A program made the translations under genes and the position numbers. Shown here piece after piece: positions 17,623 to 26,214 of a DNA stretch of 50,094 nt (positions are counted from its first letter, which is position 1; each line of letters starts with the position of its first letter). Source of the DNA: an uncultured Bacteroidales bacterium (GTDB taxonomy: Bacteria > Bacteroidota > Bacteroidia > Bacteroidales > UBA932); contig CALUTU010000016.1 of assembly GCA_944323785.1 (NCBI GenBank), positions 1 through 50,094 of the forward strand, in the 5' to 3' direction. The notes beneath the pieces were generated by a model. That model was not told the origin of the DNA and made no database searches. It saw only the letters and a list, made by a program, of their open reading frames with translations.

Positions 17623-18438
17623 GTGAAAGTGTCTAAAGTGATACTGTTGACAGGGGCAACATCCGGATTCGGAAAAACGGCGTCTTCCATGCTGGCGGCC
17701 AGCGGGCACAAAGTCTTCGGGACTGGTCGGACGGTGTGTGAGGGATTGCGGGAAGATGGAGTATGGATGCTGCGTATGGATGTGACGGATGTGGAGTCAG
17801 TGCGCAGGGCAGTGGATGCTGTAATGCAGATGGCCGGACGGATAGACGTGCTGATCAACAATGCAGGGGCCGGCATAGGCGGTGCGCTGGAGCTTGCCAC
17901 GCAGGAGGAGAAGCACTGGCAGATGGATACCAATTTCATGGGCATGACCAATGTCTGCTCGGCCGTGCTGCCGCACATGAGGGGACGCGGCAGGGGACGC
18001 ATCATCAACATCAGTTCCATTGCAGGAGTAGTGGCGGTGCCGTATCAAGGGTTCTACTCCGCCTCGAAGTTTGCCATAGAAGGGTACAGTCAGGCCCTGG
18101 CGGTGGAGGTGCGCAGGTTCGGCATAGATGTGTGCGTGGTTGAGCCTGGGGATTTCAGGACGGGCTTCACTTCCTCGCGCAGAGTGTCGGAGGCTACGCT
18201 CAGCCATCCGGACTATGCCGGCTCGTTCAGACGCACGCTGACCGGCATCGAGAAAGACGAGACCCACGGCTCAAGTCCTGAAAAACTCGGCCGCGTCATC
18301 TGCCGCCTGGTAGAAAAGCGCAGGCCCGGGTTCCGCACCCTGACAGGTAGCCTCCCTCAGACCATGTTTGCGCGTGTCTCCCGGATACTGCCCGGCAGAC
18401 TCACCCAAAAACTTCTCGCATGGTTCTACTCAGTGTGA
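17623..18438 (+). CDS. Short-chain dehydrogenase/reductase
   Basis: 271 residues, classical SDR. NAD(P) motif TGATSGFG (10-17), NNAG (79-82), catalytic Ser131/132 and YSASK (Tyr145, Lys149). The start is a GTG placed just before the first strand; no in-frame ATG lies nearer. The substrate is not predictable from sequence. An FRTGF stretch near residue 175 is also seen in oxidoreductases acting on lipids or sterols, but this is weak evidence. Confidence 0.88.
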   Translation: MKVSKVILLTGATSGFGKTASSMLAASGHKVFGTGRTVCEGLREDGVWMLRMDVTDVESVRRAVDAVMQMAGRIDVLINNAGAGIGGALELATQEEKHWQMDTNFMGMTNVCSAVLPHMRGRGRGRIINISSIAGVVAVPYQGFYSASKFAIEGYSQALAVEVRRFGIDVCVVEPGDFRTGFTSSRRVSEATLSHPDYAGSFRRTLTGIEKDETHGSSPEKLGRVICRLVEKRRPGFRTLTGSLPQTMFARVSRILPGRLTQKLLAWFYSV

Positions 18439-18613
18439 AAACAAAAAAGTTACTGCTTAAAACAAGTATGTTTTCAATACTGAATATTAGTAATTTATAT
18501 GTAGTTAAAGGATGAGAAGGCAGCCTGTTGTCAGAATGGACCAAATTGCTTAAATTTGCAATGCAATATAATACTGAAAAGATGACAGAATTCAAACAAA
18601 TAGTATGGATACG

Positions 18614-18642
18614 AAAAAAAGCCACTGAAAAAATCAGTGGCT
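18614..18642 (-). terminator. Intrinsic terminator of tRNA-Lys
   Basis: On the minus strand, AGCCACTGA pairs with TCAGTGGCT around a 5-base loop and is followed by a run of seven T. It starts 5 bases after the tRNA 3' end. Confidence 0.9.
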
Positions 18643-18647
18643 CTCAG

Positions 18648-18720
18648 TGCTCCCTCAGGGGCTCGAACCCTGGACCCCAACATTAAGAGTGTCGTGCTCT
18701 ACCAACTGAGCTAAGGAAGC
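18648..18720 (-). tRNA. tRNA-Lys (anticodon CUU)
   Basis: A full cloverleaf can be drawn on the minus strand: acceptor GCTTCCT/AGGGAGC, D arm AGCTCAGTTGGTAGAGC, anticodon stem CGACA/TGTTG with loop CTCTTAA (anticodon CTT), T arm with GGTTCGAGCCC. The discriminator base is A. The CCA end is not encoded. It has its own promoter and terminator, so it is a single-gene unit. Confidence 0.97.
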
Positions 18721-18737
18721 GTTCCGTTTTGGGACTG

Positions 18738-18768
18738 CAAATGTATAAGAATTGTTTCAAATACCAAA
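18738..18768 (-). promoter_or_regulatory. Consensus promoter of tRNA-Lys (TTTG-N19-TACATTTG)
   Basis: On the minus strand TTTG (18768-18765) and TACATTTG (18745-18738) are exactly 19 bases apart, 17 bases before the tRNA 5' end. This is the canonical Bacteroides sigma-ABfr promoter and a strong clue to the phylum. Confidence 0.85.
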
Positions 18769-18785
18769 ATAAATTTAAAAAATTA

Positions 18786-21716
18786 ATGAAAAAATTTTAC
18801 CTGAACCTAGTACTTATGGCAGTTGCGGCGATGACCGTCTCATGCAGCCGGACAGAGCAGCGGCTTGTGGATTACGTTGATCCGATGGTCGGAACCGATT
18901 TTACCGGCCATACTTTCCCCGGAGCTACGGCTCCTTTCGGCATGGTGCAGCTCAGTCCCGATACCAGGATGGATACCTGGGAGGGCTGTTCCGGTTATCA
19001 TTATTCCGACGACACCATCATCGGCTTCAGCCACACTCACCTGAGCGGAACCGGAGTGCTGGATTACGGGGACGTGCTCCTGATGCCTGTCACCTCCTAT
19101 GACGCGGACACGCTGAACAGGGAACTGTATCAGTCGCATTTCTCCCATGACAATGAGAAAGCGGCGGCCGGTTACTATGCCGTCAACCTGGACCGTTGGG
19201 ATGTGCTGGCCGAGCTGACAGCAGGGCCGCGTTCCGGAATGCACAGATACACCTACGAAAGTCTTGGCGGAGAGCAGCCGATGATAATCATTGACCTGGA
19301 GCACAGAGATGTCCTTCTGGACTCAGATATAGAAAAGGTATCTGACAACGCACTGACCGGTTTCCGGCGGTCAAAGTCATGGTCGGAGGACCAGATGGTG
19401 CATTTTTACATAGAGTTTTCAGAGCCGATGACTGATTACCGTCCGTTCGGAAAAAACGGTGCGCTGGTGACATTTGCGGAGGGTACGCGCCAGGTGCTGG
19501 CCAAGGTGGGCATCTCCTCTGTGTCTTCTGATAATGCGCGGCTTAACCTTCTGTCCGACGTGCCTGAGGGCAGTTTCGACTTTGACGCGCTGCTGGCCTC
19601 TACGCAGGACCTATGGGAAGCCTACCTCTCCAAGATAGACGTGCGCGGGGGCGGGGAGAGCCGCGAGAGGCTGCGGACCTTCTATACAGCGATGTATCAT
19701 ACGGCCATAGCTCCCAATCTGTTCAGTGATGTCAACGGAGAGTACAGGGGGATGGACAGGCAGATCCACAAGGCAGAGGGATTTGACCGTTATACAGTGT
19801 TCTCGCTCTGGGATACCTTCCGGACCCTGCATCCGATGTTCGCTCTGATAGAGAGGGACAGGACGGAGGATTTCCTCAAGTCGTTCCTGACCATATACCG
19901 CGAGGGCGGCAAGCTGCCGGTATGGGAACTGGCAGGCTGGGAGACCAACTGCATGATCGGATACAACTCGGTGTCCGTGATTGCCGATGCGATAGCCAAG
20001 GGCATAGACGTGGAGGATGCCGGGGAGCTTCTGGATGCTATGGTGGAGTCCTCCAACAAGGACGAGTTCGGCATCCTGCACTACCGTATGCGCAATGTGG
20101 TGCCGGCCGAGGAGGAGCACGAGTCGGTGTCCAAGACCCTCGAATATGCCTATGATGACTGGTGCATCGCCCAGGTCGCCGGTTTCCTTTACGAAAAGAC
20201 AGGTGACGCTGAATACGCTGATATCAGGGACCGTTACATGCGTTACTCGGCCAGCTATGTCAATGTGCTGGATCCTGAGACCAGGTTGATGAGACCGGTG
20301 CTGAACGGTGCGTGGCTGACTCCTTTCGAGCCCCGTGAGGTCAACAACCACTACACCGAGGCCAATTCGTGGCAGTACAGCTTCTTCGCACCCCATGACA
20401 TCAACGGACATATCGCCCTGCTGGGCGGAGATGAGGGCTTCGACGCCATGCTGGACTCGCTCTTCTCGGCCAGCTCCGACACCAAGGGCCGCAAGCAGGT
20501 GGATATCACCGGGCTGGTGGGACAGTACGCACACGGCAACGAGCCCAGCCATCAGACGGCCTATCTTTACGCATACGTGGGCAAGCCGTGGAAGACATAC
20601 GAAAAGGTGCGTCATATCCTGGATAATCTCTATTCGTCGCAGCCGGACGGCCTGTGCGGCAACGATGACTGCGGCCAGATGTCGGCATGGTATGTGATGA
20701 GCGCGATAGGTCTCTATCCTGTCACCCCCGGAAGCGACATCTACGTGTTCAGCTCACCCGTCTTCAAGAACATCACCATCAATCTGGAGAACGGCAGGCA
20801 GTTCGTCATCAAGTCCGGGTGTAAAGGGAAAATAGACAGGAACAGGTATATCACCTCCGCTCGTCTGAACGGAGAGGACTACACCAGAAGTTACATCCGC
20901 TTCAGCGATGTGATTGCCGGCGGGGAACTGGATCTCACTCTGGCCCAGCAGCCGGATACGGCTTTCGGCTCAGCGGTGGAGGACAGGCCAGTCTCCGAAG
21001 GTTACAGAGGCTTTGTCCGCAATCCGTGGTTCGAGGCTCCGTCGGACATCTTCGAGGACACCCTGACGGTCGGGGTGAACAGCGGAGATCCGGCCAATAC
21101 TGTGTATGTCAAGGCGGGCAGCGGCAGCTACCGCAGGTACGACGGCCCGGTGACCATCGACAGGACCACCCGCATCAGCATCTATGCCCAGTCCCCTGAT
21201 GGAGAGAAGAGTCCCGAGATATCGGCGGTCTTCCACAAGATGAAGGACGAGATGGACATCTATACCGACAATGAGTACAATCCCCAGTACAATGCCCGCG
21301 GCCCGCGCGGTCTGATAGACGGTCTGCGCGGCAGCGTGAACTGGAAGACCGGCGGCTGGCAGGGCTATCAGGACACGGACTTTACGGCTGTAGTGGATCT
21401 GCGTAAGGAGAAAACGGTGACGCTTGTCGGCTCAGGCTACTGTCAGGATGCCCGCTCGTGGATCTGGATGCCCAGGTACGTGGAATACGCCGTGTCGGAA
21501 GACGGTCAGAACTTCACTGTCGTGGGCAGGGTGGACAACACCGTGGACGAGCAGGACTATACGATTCAGACCAGGGATTTCGTCCTAAAGCTGGACAAGC
21601 CTGTAAAGGCCAGATACGTAAGGGTGTTCGCCAAGAATTTCGGAACCATCCCCGAGTGGCATCTGGGCCACGGCGGCGAGGGCTTCATCTTCATCGACGA
21701 GATCTGGGTTGACTAG
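18786..21716 (+). CDS. GH92 family alpha-mannosidase lipoprotein
   Basis: 976 residues. The ATG at 18786 gives a lipoprotein signal (AAMTVSC). A GH92 N-terminal beta domain (VDPMVGTDFTGHTFPGATAPFGMVQLSPDT) leads to the (alpha/alpha)6 catalytic domain with FSLWDTFRTLHPM, GNEPSHQTAYLY and the hallmark GNDDCGQMSAWYVMSAIG. Past about residue 740, a short Chb/Hex-C-like beta sandwich and an F5/8 type C (discoidin)-like module (WQGYQDTDFTAVVDL onwards) extend it beyond the usual 700-750 residues. The family consists of calcium-dependent exo-mannosidases that trim N-glycans, so host glycan foraging at the cell surface is likely. No SusC/D pair is adjacent. Confidence 0.93.
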   Translation: MKKFYLNLVLMAVAAMTVSCSRTEQRLVDYVDPMVGTDFTGHTFPGATAPFGMVQLSPDTRMDTWEGCSGYHYSDDTIIGFSHTHLSGTGVLDYGDVLLMPVTSYDADTLNRELYQSHFSHDNEKAAAGYYAVNLDRWDVLAELTAGPRSGMHRYTYESLGGEQPMIIIDLEHRDVLLDSDIEKVSDNALTGFRRSKSWSEDQMVHFYIEFSEPMTDYRPFGKNGALVTFAEGTRQVLAKVGISSVSSDNARLNLLSDVPEGSFDFDALLASTQDLWEAYLSKIDVRGGGESRERLRTFYTAMYHTAIAPNLFSDVNGEYRGMDRQIHKAEGFDRYTVFSLWDTFRTLHPMFALIERDRTEDFLKSFLTIYREGGKLPVWELAGWETNCMIGYNSVSVIADAIAKGIDVEDAGELLDAMVESSNKDEFGILHYRMRNVVPAEEEHESVSKTLEYAYDDWCIAQVAGFLYEKTGDAEYADIRDRYMRYSASYVNVLDPETRLMRPVLNGAWLTPFEPREVNNHYTEANSWQYSFFAPHDINGHIALLGGDEGFDAMLDSLFSASSDTKGRKQVDITGLVGQYAHGNEPSHQTAYLYAYVGKPWKTYEKVRHILDNLYSSQPDGLCGNDDCGQMSAWYVMSAIGLYPVTPGSDIYVFSSPVFKNITINLENGRQFVIKSGCKGKIDRNRYITSARLNGEDYTRSYIRFSDVIAGGELDLTLAQQPDTAFGSAVEDRPVSEGYRGFVRNPWFEAPSDIFEDTLTVGVNSGDPANTVYVKAGSGSYRRYDGPVTIDRTTRISIYAQSPDGEKSPEISAVFHKMKDEMDIYTDNEYNPQYNARGPRGLIDGLRGSVNWKTGGWQGYQDTDFTAVVDLRKEKTVTLVGSGYCQDARSWIWMPRYVEYAVSEDGQNFTVVGRVDNTVDEQDYTIQTRDFVLKLDKPVKARYVRVFAKNFGTIPEWHLGHGGEGFIFIDEIWVD

Positions 21717-21739
21717 CTCACTTTGTGACGAAGAACAGG

Positions 21740-21768
21740 CAGGGTGTCCTCTATAGGATGCCCTGTTT
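21740..21768 (+). terminator. Probable terminator after the GH92 gene
   Basis: CAGGGTGTCC (21740-21749) pairs with GGATGCCCTG (21756-21765) with two G-T wobbles, followed by TTTGAGTTT. It overlaps the stop codon of the convergent reductase gene. Confidence 0.5.
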
Positions 21769-23103
21769 GAGTTTCTCGACGTAGCGGTCGATGCGGTGCA
21801 GTTCCTGAGGTATCTTGATTGACTGAGGACAGTGGGGAACACACTGACCGCAGCCTATGCAGTGGCTGGCCTGGCGAAGCTTCGGTACGCTCCGGTCGTA
21901 GCCTATCAGGAAGGCTCTGCGGGCCTCGCGGTAGTTCTCGTCCCGGCTGCTGACGGAGAGGTTGCCCTCATTGACGCATTTGTTGTAGTGCAGCAGGATG
22001 GCGGGTATGTCGATGCCGTAGGGGCAGGGCATGCAGTACTTGCAGTCGTTGCAGGGAATGGTAGGGTATTCGTGCATCTGTCTTGCCGTTTCCTCCAGAA
22101 AGTCCAGGTCCTCGTCCGTGAGCGGTCTGAGAGGAGAGTAGGTGCGGATGTTGTCCTGCAGATGCTCCATATAGGTCATGCCGCTCAGTACGGTCAGGAC
22201 ATTCCCGGGTGAGCCGGCGAAACGGAAAGCCCAGGAGGCCACGCTGCTCTCGGGGTCCTGCTCCTTGAGCCTGGCGGCGATACGGTCAGGGACGTTGGAC
22301 AGGCGTCCTCCGAGCAGAGGCTCCATGATGATGGCTGGTATGCCTCTCTTGGTGAGCTCGCTGTACAGATATTCGGCATTGACGTTTCCCGGTGTGGCAT
22401 GGCCCCAGTCCAGGTAGTTGAGCTGTATCTGTACGAAGTCCCAGTGAATCCTGTCATGCATGGACAGCACATAGTCAAATACTTCCTGGATGCCGTGGAA
22501 GGACCATCCCAGGTGACGGATGCGCCCGGCCTTGCGTTCTTCTATCAGAAAGTCCAGCATACCGTTGTCGATATACCTCTTCTGAAAATCCTCCATGCTG
22601 CGTCCGATGGAGTGCAGCAGATAATAGTCGATGTAGTCGGTCTGAAGGTCGATGAATGACTGGCGGTACATGGCCATCGAGCCCTCGCGGCTGGAATCAC
22701 CGAAGTTGGACAGCTTCGTGGCGATGTAATATGAATCTCTCGGGTATCGCTTGAGAGCTATGCCCGTGGCGTCTTCGGAGAATCCGCGAAGATAGGTGGG
22801 CGCGGTGTCGAAGTAGTTGATGCCGTGCTCTATGGCGTAGTCCACCAAGGCGTTGACCGTCTCCTGGTCAATCTCGCTCTCCTGTCCTTCGGCAGCCGCC
22901 TTCTGCGGCCATCTCATGCATCCGTAACCGAGCAGGGAGATCCGGTCCCCGTTGAGATTGCGGTATGTCATCTGCCCTTCAGGTACTTCTGCGGTGACTT
23001 CGTCATTCCTGCGTCCGCATCCGGATGCCAGAACTGTCGCCGCACCGGCTATTCCGGTGATTTTCAAAAATCCTCTTCGCGATATTTTTGTTTCGTTTTC
23101 CAT
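21751..23103 (-). CDS. Tat-exported aldo/keto reductase with C-terminal 2x[4Fe-4S] ferredoxin domain
   Basis: 450 residues. The twin-arginine signal ISRRGFLKITG (Arg9-Arg10) is followed by LASGC, so the protein may be a Tat-exported lipoprotein (Cys29). The central aldo/keto reductase barrel has LGYGCMRWP, NYFDTAPTY and GWSFHG. The C-terminus has two cysteine clusters: CNDCKYCMPCPYG (351-363) and CIGCGQCVPHCP (415-426). AKR-ferredoxin fusions are common in anaerobes; the substrate is unknown. The ATG at 23103 is preferred to the TTG two codons upstream. Its export would need the TatA/TatC encoded at 31 kb. Confidence 0.9.
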   Translation of the reverse strand: MENETKISRRGFLKITGIAGAATVLASGCGRRNDEVTAEVPEGQMTYRNLNGDRISLLGYGCMRWPQKAAAEGQESEIDQETVNALVDYAIEHGINYFDTAPTYLRGFSEDATGIALKRYPRDSYYIATKLSNFGDSSREGSMAMYRQSFIDLQTDYIDYYLLHSIGRSMEDFQKRYIDNGMLDFLIEERKAGRIRHLGWSFHGIQEVFDYVLSMHDRIHWDFVQIQLNYLDWGHATPGNVNAEYLYSELTKRGIPAIIMEPLLGGRLSNVPDRIAARLKEQDPESSVASWAFRFAGSPGNVLTVLSGMTYMEHLQDNIRTYSPLRPLTDEDLDFLEETARQMHEYPTIPCNDCKYCMPCPYGIDIPAILLHYNKCVNEGNLSVSSRDENYREARRAFLIGYDRSVPKLRQASHCIGCGQCVPHCPQSIKIPQELHRIDRYVEKLKQGIL

Positions 23104-23134
23104 ATCCAAAGCAAAAAGATTTCACTGCAAATAG

Positions 23135-23142
23135 CAAATATA
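23135..23142 (-). promoter_or_regulatory. -7 element (TATATTTG) for the aldo/keto reductase gene
   Basis: TAnnTTTG match on the minus strand, 31 bases before the ATG at 23103. Confidence 0.4.
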
Positions 23143-23173
23143 GCGAGAAACTTCTGATTCCTTGCTGAAATAA

Positions 23174-23203
23174 TTGCATAATCAATATGTATCGCTATCT
23201 TTG
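23174..23203 (+). promoter_or_regulatory. Promoter of the STAS/ATPase pair (TTG-N19-TATCTTTG)
   Basis: TTG at 23174-23176 and TATCTTTG at 23196-23203 are separated by 19 bases, 20 bases before the ATG at 23224. Confidence 0.7.
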
Positions 23204-23223
23204 TATAGTTGTATTATAACGTT

Positions 23224-24117
23224 ATGAAAATAATTGAAAACATAAATGTTCAGCAGGAAAAATTGTCATCAGGACTCAGTGTTGCACTGAGGATATGCAG
23301 GCAGATAAATAAAAGCCCTGATGAGGAGGATATTGTAGATTTTTCTCATGCCAAGTTTGTGACACCGACATTTATTATGTCTGTACTCATTTATATTGAG
23401 AAATCAGGTAAAAATATATGTTTAGATCATGTAGAAGGATATCTGAGTTCCGTGTGCCTGGATAAATTCGGGGTCAATTCCGGGGCTATGCGGAAGTCAG
23501 AGTTTGCAGCGTATTTGGAACAGTTTGTCCAAAAACGATATATCCCATTAATAAAATTTCCGGCCACGAATGATCGTATAGAGGATAAGAATAGCATTAT
23601 GTCGGTGATAGAGTCTATGATAGTAAGACAGGCAGGCTTGAGACAGAATATCATTTCCGGCATTAAATACATGCTCGGTGAGATTGTCGATAATATTTCT
23701 GAACATTCGAAATCTGAGTATGGGTATATTTTGGCTCAGTGTTATCCCACCTCAAGATGTATCGATGTCTGTATCGGAGATGCAGGAATAACCCTATTGG
23801 GAAGTTATTCACAAATTCCTAAATGGGACATAGATAGTGACGGGGAGGCGATGAGAGCTGCTAACAGCGGTATTTCAGCAAAAAATCTTCCTGATGCGGA
23901 AAATAGGGGATATGGTATAAGTACGACAAAAAAGATGCTTGTCGATGGAATGGGAGGGCAGTATATGATGGTATCTGGAGATACAGTATATGTCAAAACT
24001 AAGGCGGGCTCAGGTTATTTTGAGTTGCCGTATGGTATCCGTTTTGAAGGAACTATTGTTGCGTTGAGAATTCCATATTGGAATGAAGACTTTGAATATG
24101 TTAATTATATTGAATAA
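23224..24117 (+). CDS. STAS-like N-terminal domain fused to a histidine-kinase-type ATPase domain
   Basis: 297 residues. Residues about 36-75 (EDIVDFSHAKFVTPTFIMSV) match the strand-helix pattern of the STAS-like DUF4325 protein encoded next door (TEIIIDFSDVHFATRSFMDEF). Residues about 140-290 form a GHKL ATPase: N box GEIVDNISEHS (Glu153, Asn157), G1 box IGDAGITL (Asp186) and G2 box ENRGYGIS (226-233). No histidine phosphorylation domain, receiver or membrane segment is present. The family resembles anti-sigma/partner-switching kinases. It and the next gene are AT-richer than the flanking genes, which suggests acquisition. The start at 23224 is supported by the promoter; an ATG at 23209 would add five residues. 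Confidence 0.75.
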   Translation: MKIIENINVQQEKLSSGLSVALRICRQINKSPDEEDIVDFSHAKFVTPTFIMSVLIYIEKSGKNICLDHVEGYLSSVCLDKFGVNSGAMRKSEFAAYLEQFVQKRYIPLIKFPATNDRIEDKNSIMSVIESMIVRQAGLRQNIISGIKYMLGEIVDNISEHSKSEYGYILAQCYPTSRCIDVCIGDAGITLLGSYSQIPKWDIDSDGEAMRAANSGISAKNLPDAENRGYGISTTKKMLVDGMGGQYMMVSGDTVYVKTKAGSGYFELPYGIRFEGTIVALRIPYWNEDFEYVNYIE

Positions 24118-24131
24118 ATGGAGGCAATATC

Positions 24132-24479
24132 ATGAGTGTTTTTTACATATCTAGGATTTTAAGCCGGGATTTGATGTCTCGTCCATTGGCTGATGATTTT
24201 TACAATTACATAAAGAATTCAAATGACACAGAAATTATTATAGATTTTTCGGATGTTCATTTCGCAACGAGAAGTTTTATGGACGAATTTTATGTCCGGT
24301 TTAAGGATAGTATACAAAATGGCAAAGCATGTTTGGTGAATTTGCCGGTAGATGTTGAGAAAACGTTGAAAGCTGTTATGTCTACTCAAAATAAGAAGAA
24401 GGTGATTTCAGATGAAACAATAGTCAAGACAAAGGATATTCAAGATTTAGAAAATCATTTTGAAGTATTGGCTGTGTAA
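24132..24479 (+). CDS. STAS-like domain protein (DUF4325)
   Basis: 115 residues, a single domain. The core is TEIIIDFSDVHFATRSFMDEFYVRF, with C-terminal DLENHFEVLAV. It starts 15 bases after the ATPase gene stop, so the two form an operon. By analogy with anti-sigma-antagonist systems it could bind the ATPase, but the usual phosphorylatable serine cannot be assigned with certainty (Ser is present in DFSDVHF and in TRSF). Confidence 0.7.
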   Translation: MSVFYISRILSRDLMSRPLADDFYNYIKNSNDTEIIIDFSDVHFATRSFMDEFYVRFKDSIQNGKACLVNLPVDVEKTLKAVMSTQNKKKVISDETIVKTKDIQDLENHFEVLAV

Positions 24480-24501
24480 TGTGCAGAACACTGTTTTTAT
24501 G

Positions 24502-24509
24502 TATTTTTG
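24502..24509 (+). promoter_or_regulatory. -7 element (TATTTTTG) for the choloylglycine-hydrolase-family gene
   Basis: TAnnTTTG match 17 bases before the ATG at 24526; no convincing -33 element. Confidence 0.35.
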
Positions 24510-24525
24510 GGAAAATTTCAAAGCT

Positions 24526-25620
24526 ATGAAATTATCTGCATTCATAATCAGGGCGGCAGCGGTAGCCGCAGCAGCCCTGGCCGGCACATTCTCAGAGATG
24601 TCGGCGTGTACGGGGATATCCTTTAAGGCCGGGGACGGCAGTTATGTGCTGGCCCGCACGGCTGAGTGGGGCGGCTCGGACCTGCAGAGCCGCTATGTCA
24701 TAGTTCCCCGTGGCTTCAGGCATACTGCCCTGACTTCTACCGGTGGTACAGGGCTGATATTCACCGGCAAATACGGTTATGTGGGAGTAGCCGCCGAGCA
24801 GGACCAGTTCGTCCTTGAGGGACTCAACGAGAAAGGTCTGTCAGCCGGACTGTTCTTTTTCCCGGCATACGGGCAGTATCCGGATTTTGACTCTGCACAG
24901 GTGGACCGTACCGTGCCGGACATACAGGTGGTCAGCTGGATTCTGGCCAACTTCACTTCGGTACAGGAGGTCATAGACCATTTTGACGAGATCATAGTCA
25001 CCAAGCTGTATCCGCAGGCCGGCACCTCGCACTGGAGAGTGGGCGAGCCTTCGGGCCGTCAGATAGTGATAGAGATAGTGGACGGCAAGACCAATTTCTA
25101 TGAGAATGAGATAGGAGTGCTGACCAATGCTCCAGGTTTCCCCTGGCAGGTGACCAACCTGAACAACTACGTCAACCTGGCTTTCGGTGAGGCTGACGGC
25201 AACGCCTTCTCGGCCTGGCCACAGGTGCGCCGCTTCGGTGCCGGTACCGGCATGATCGGCCTTCCCGGGGACGTGACTCCGCCGTCTAGATTTGTCCGTG
25301 CTGCTTATTATCAGGCTACGGCTCCGCAATATCCGACAGCAGAGGAGACCGTGATGTCCTGCTTCCTGATACTGAACAACTTCGACATACCGATAGGAGT
25401 GGAGCGTCAGAAAGACCATGCACCGGTGGATATTCCCGGAGCGACCCAGTTCACCACAGCGGCGGACACGAAAGGCCTGAAATTCTACTGGCGCACGTGC
25501 TGGAACAGCACTATCCGCTGCATAGACCTGACATCCATTGACTTCACCAAGGTGAGATATACCGTGGCTCCACTGGATAAAGTCCGTCAGCAGCCGGTCG
25601 AGATGATCAAAGTCCGATAA
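24526..25620 (+). CDS. Exported linear amide C-N hydrolase (choloylglycine hydrolase/penicillin V acylase family)
   Basis: 364 residues. A signal peptide ends at MSA, leaving Cys28 as the N-terminal nucleophile (CTGISFKAGDG), the way periplasmic members of this Ntn family are matured. Other active-site positions: Arg44 (ARTAEW), Asn in TNAPGFPWQVTNL and Arg in LPGDVTPPSRFVRAA. The position of the conserved Asp after the first Arg is Glu47 here, so the substrate (bile salt, penicillin V, acyl-homoserine lactone or another amide) is uncertain. The ATG at 24526 is chosen for the signal peptide. The 3' end overlaps the convergent maf gene by 14 bases. Confidence 0.87.
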   Translation: MKLSAFIIRAAAVAAAALAGTFSEMSACTGISFKAGDGSYVLARTAEWGGSDLQSRYVIVPRGFRHTALTSTGGTGLIFTGKYGYVGVAAEQDQFVLEGLNEKGLSAGLFFFPAYGQYPDFDSAQVDRTVPDIQVVSWILANFTSVQEVIDHFDEIIVTKLYPQAGTSHWRVGEPSGRQIVIEIVDGKTNFYENEIGVLTNAPGFPWQVTNLNNYVNLAFGEADGNAFSAWPQVRRFGAGTGMIGLPGDVTPPSRFVRAAYYQATAPQYPTAEETVMSCFLILNNFDIPIGVERQKDHAPVDIPGATQFTTAADTKGLKFYWRTCWNSTIRCIDLTSIDFTKVRYTVAPLDKVRQQPVEMIKVR

Positions 25621-26203
25621 ACTCGGAAAGAGCAGTGTACAGCCTCTGTACGGGGAGTCCTACGATGTTGAAGTAGGAGCCGCGTATGGAGGTTATGCCT
25701 ATATAGCCTATCCATTCCTGGATGCCGTAGCCGCCGGCCTTGTCAAACGGACGGTATTGTCCTATGTAGTAGTTGATTTCCTCATCCGACAGGACTTTGA
25801 ACTCCACTTCGGATGTGCTTGAGAATATACTTCTGTGCCCTGTGTCTCGGATGCATACTCCGGTCACGACCCTGTGCGTGCGTCCCGACAGTTCGCGCAG
25901 CATCCTCACCGCATCCTCTCTGTCGGAGGGCTTGCCCAGTATGTCGTCCCCGCAGATTACCACGGTGTCGGCTGTGATGAGTATCTCGTCAGGCTCCAGG
26001 GGGCGGTGGAATCCTTCGGACTTGGAGGCGGCCAGAGCCACGGGAACTTCGTCCGGTCTTAATCCAGGAGAATAGGTCTCGGGTGCGCCAGGAGTGGCCT
26101 CTACGGTAAAGTCCAGTCCCAGTCCGGCCAGGAGCTCCCTGCGTCTGGGAGAGGCGGAGCCGAGTACGATTCTCCGGCCTGAAAGAGCGTCTTTGAGCAG
26201 CAT
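25607..26203 (-). CDS. maf: Maf family nucleoside triphosphate pyrophosphatase
   Basis: 198 residues. Motif LGSASPRRRELLAGLGLDF near the N-terminus, the metal/substrate residues in ILITADTVV, and the KAGGYGIQEW stretch. Maf proteins hydrolyse dTTP, UTP or modified nucleotides and are thought to clean nucleotide pools. Last gene of a four-gene minus-strand run (DUF3467, DUF2520, kdsC, maf) with 11-base spacing to kdsC. Confidence 0.93.
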   Translation of the reverse strand: MLLKDALSGRRIVLGSASPRRRELLAGLGLDFTVEATPGAPETYSPGLRPDEVPVALAASKSEGFHRPLEPDEILITADTVVICGDDILGKPSDREDAVRMLRELSGRTHRVVTGVCIRDTGHRSIFSSTSEVEFKVLSDEEINYYIGQYRPFDKAGGYGIQEWIGYIGITSIRGSYFNIVGLPVQRLYTALSEFIGL

Positions 26204-26214
26204 GGCGTAGTGTA

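Noticed and set aside
18648-18720. tRNA-Lys as an integration site for an island
   Set aside because: No integrase, no duplicated tRNA 3' end and no compositional change next to it; the AT-rich blocks are 4.5 and 25 kb away.
23224-24479. Complete RsbW/RsbV-style sigma control module
   Set aside because: No sigma factor or PP2C phosphatase nearby, and the ATPase carries its own STAS-like segment; only the analogy is kept.
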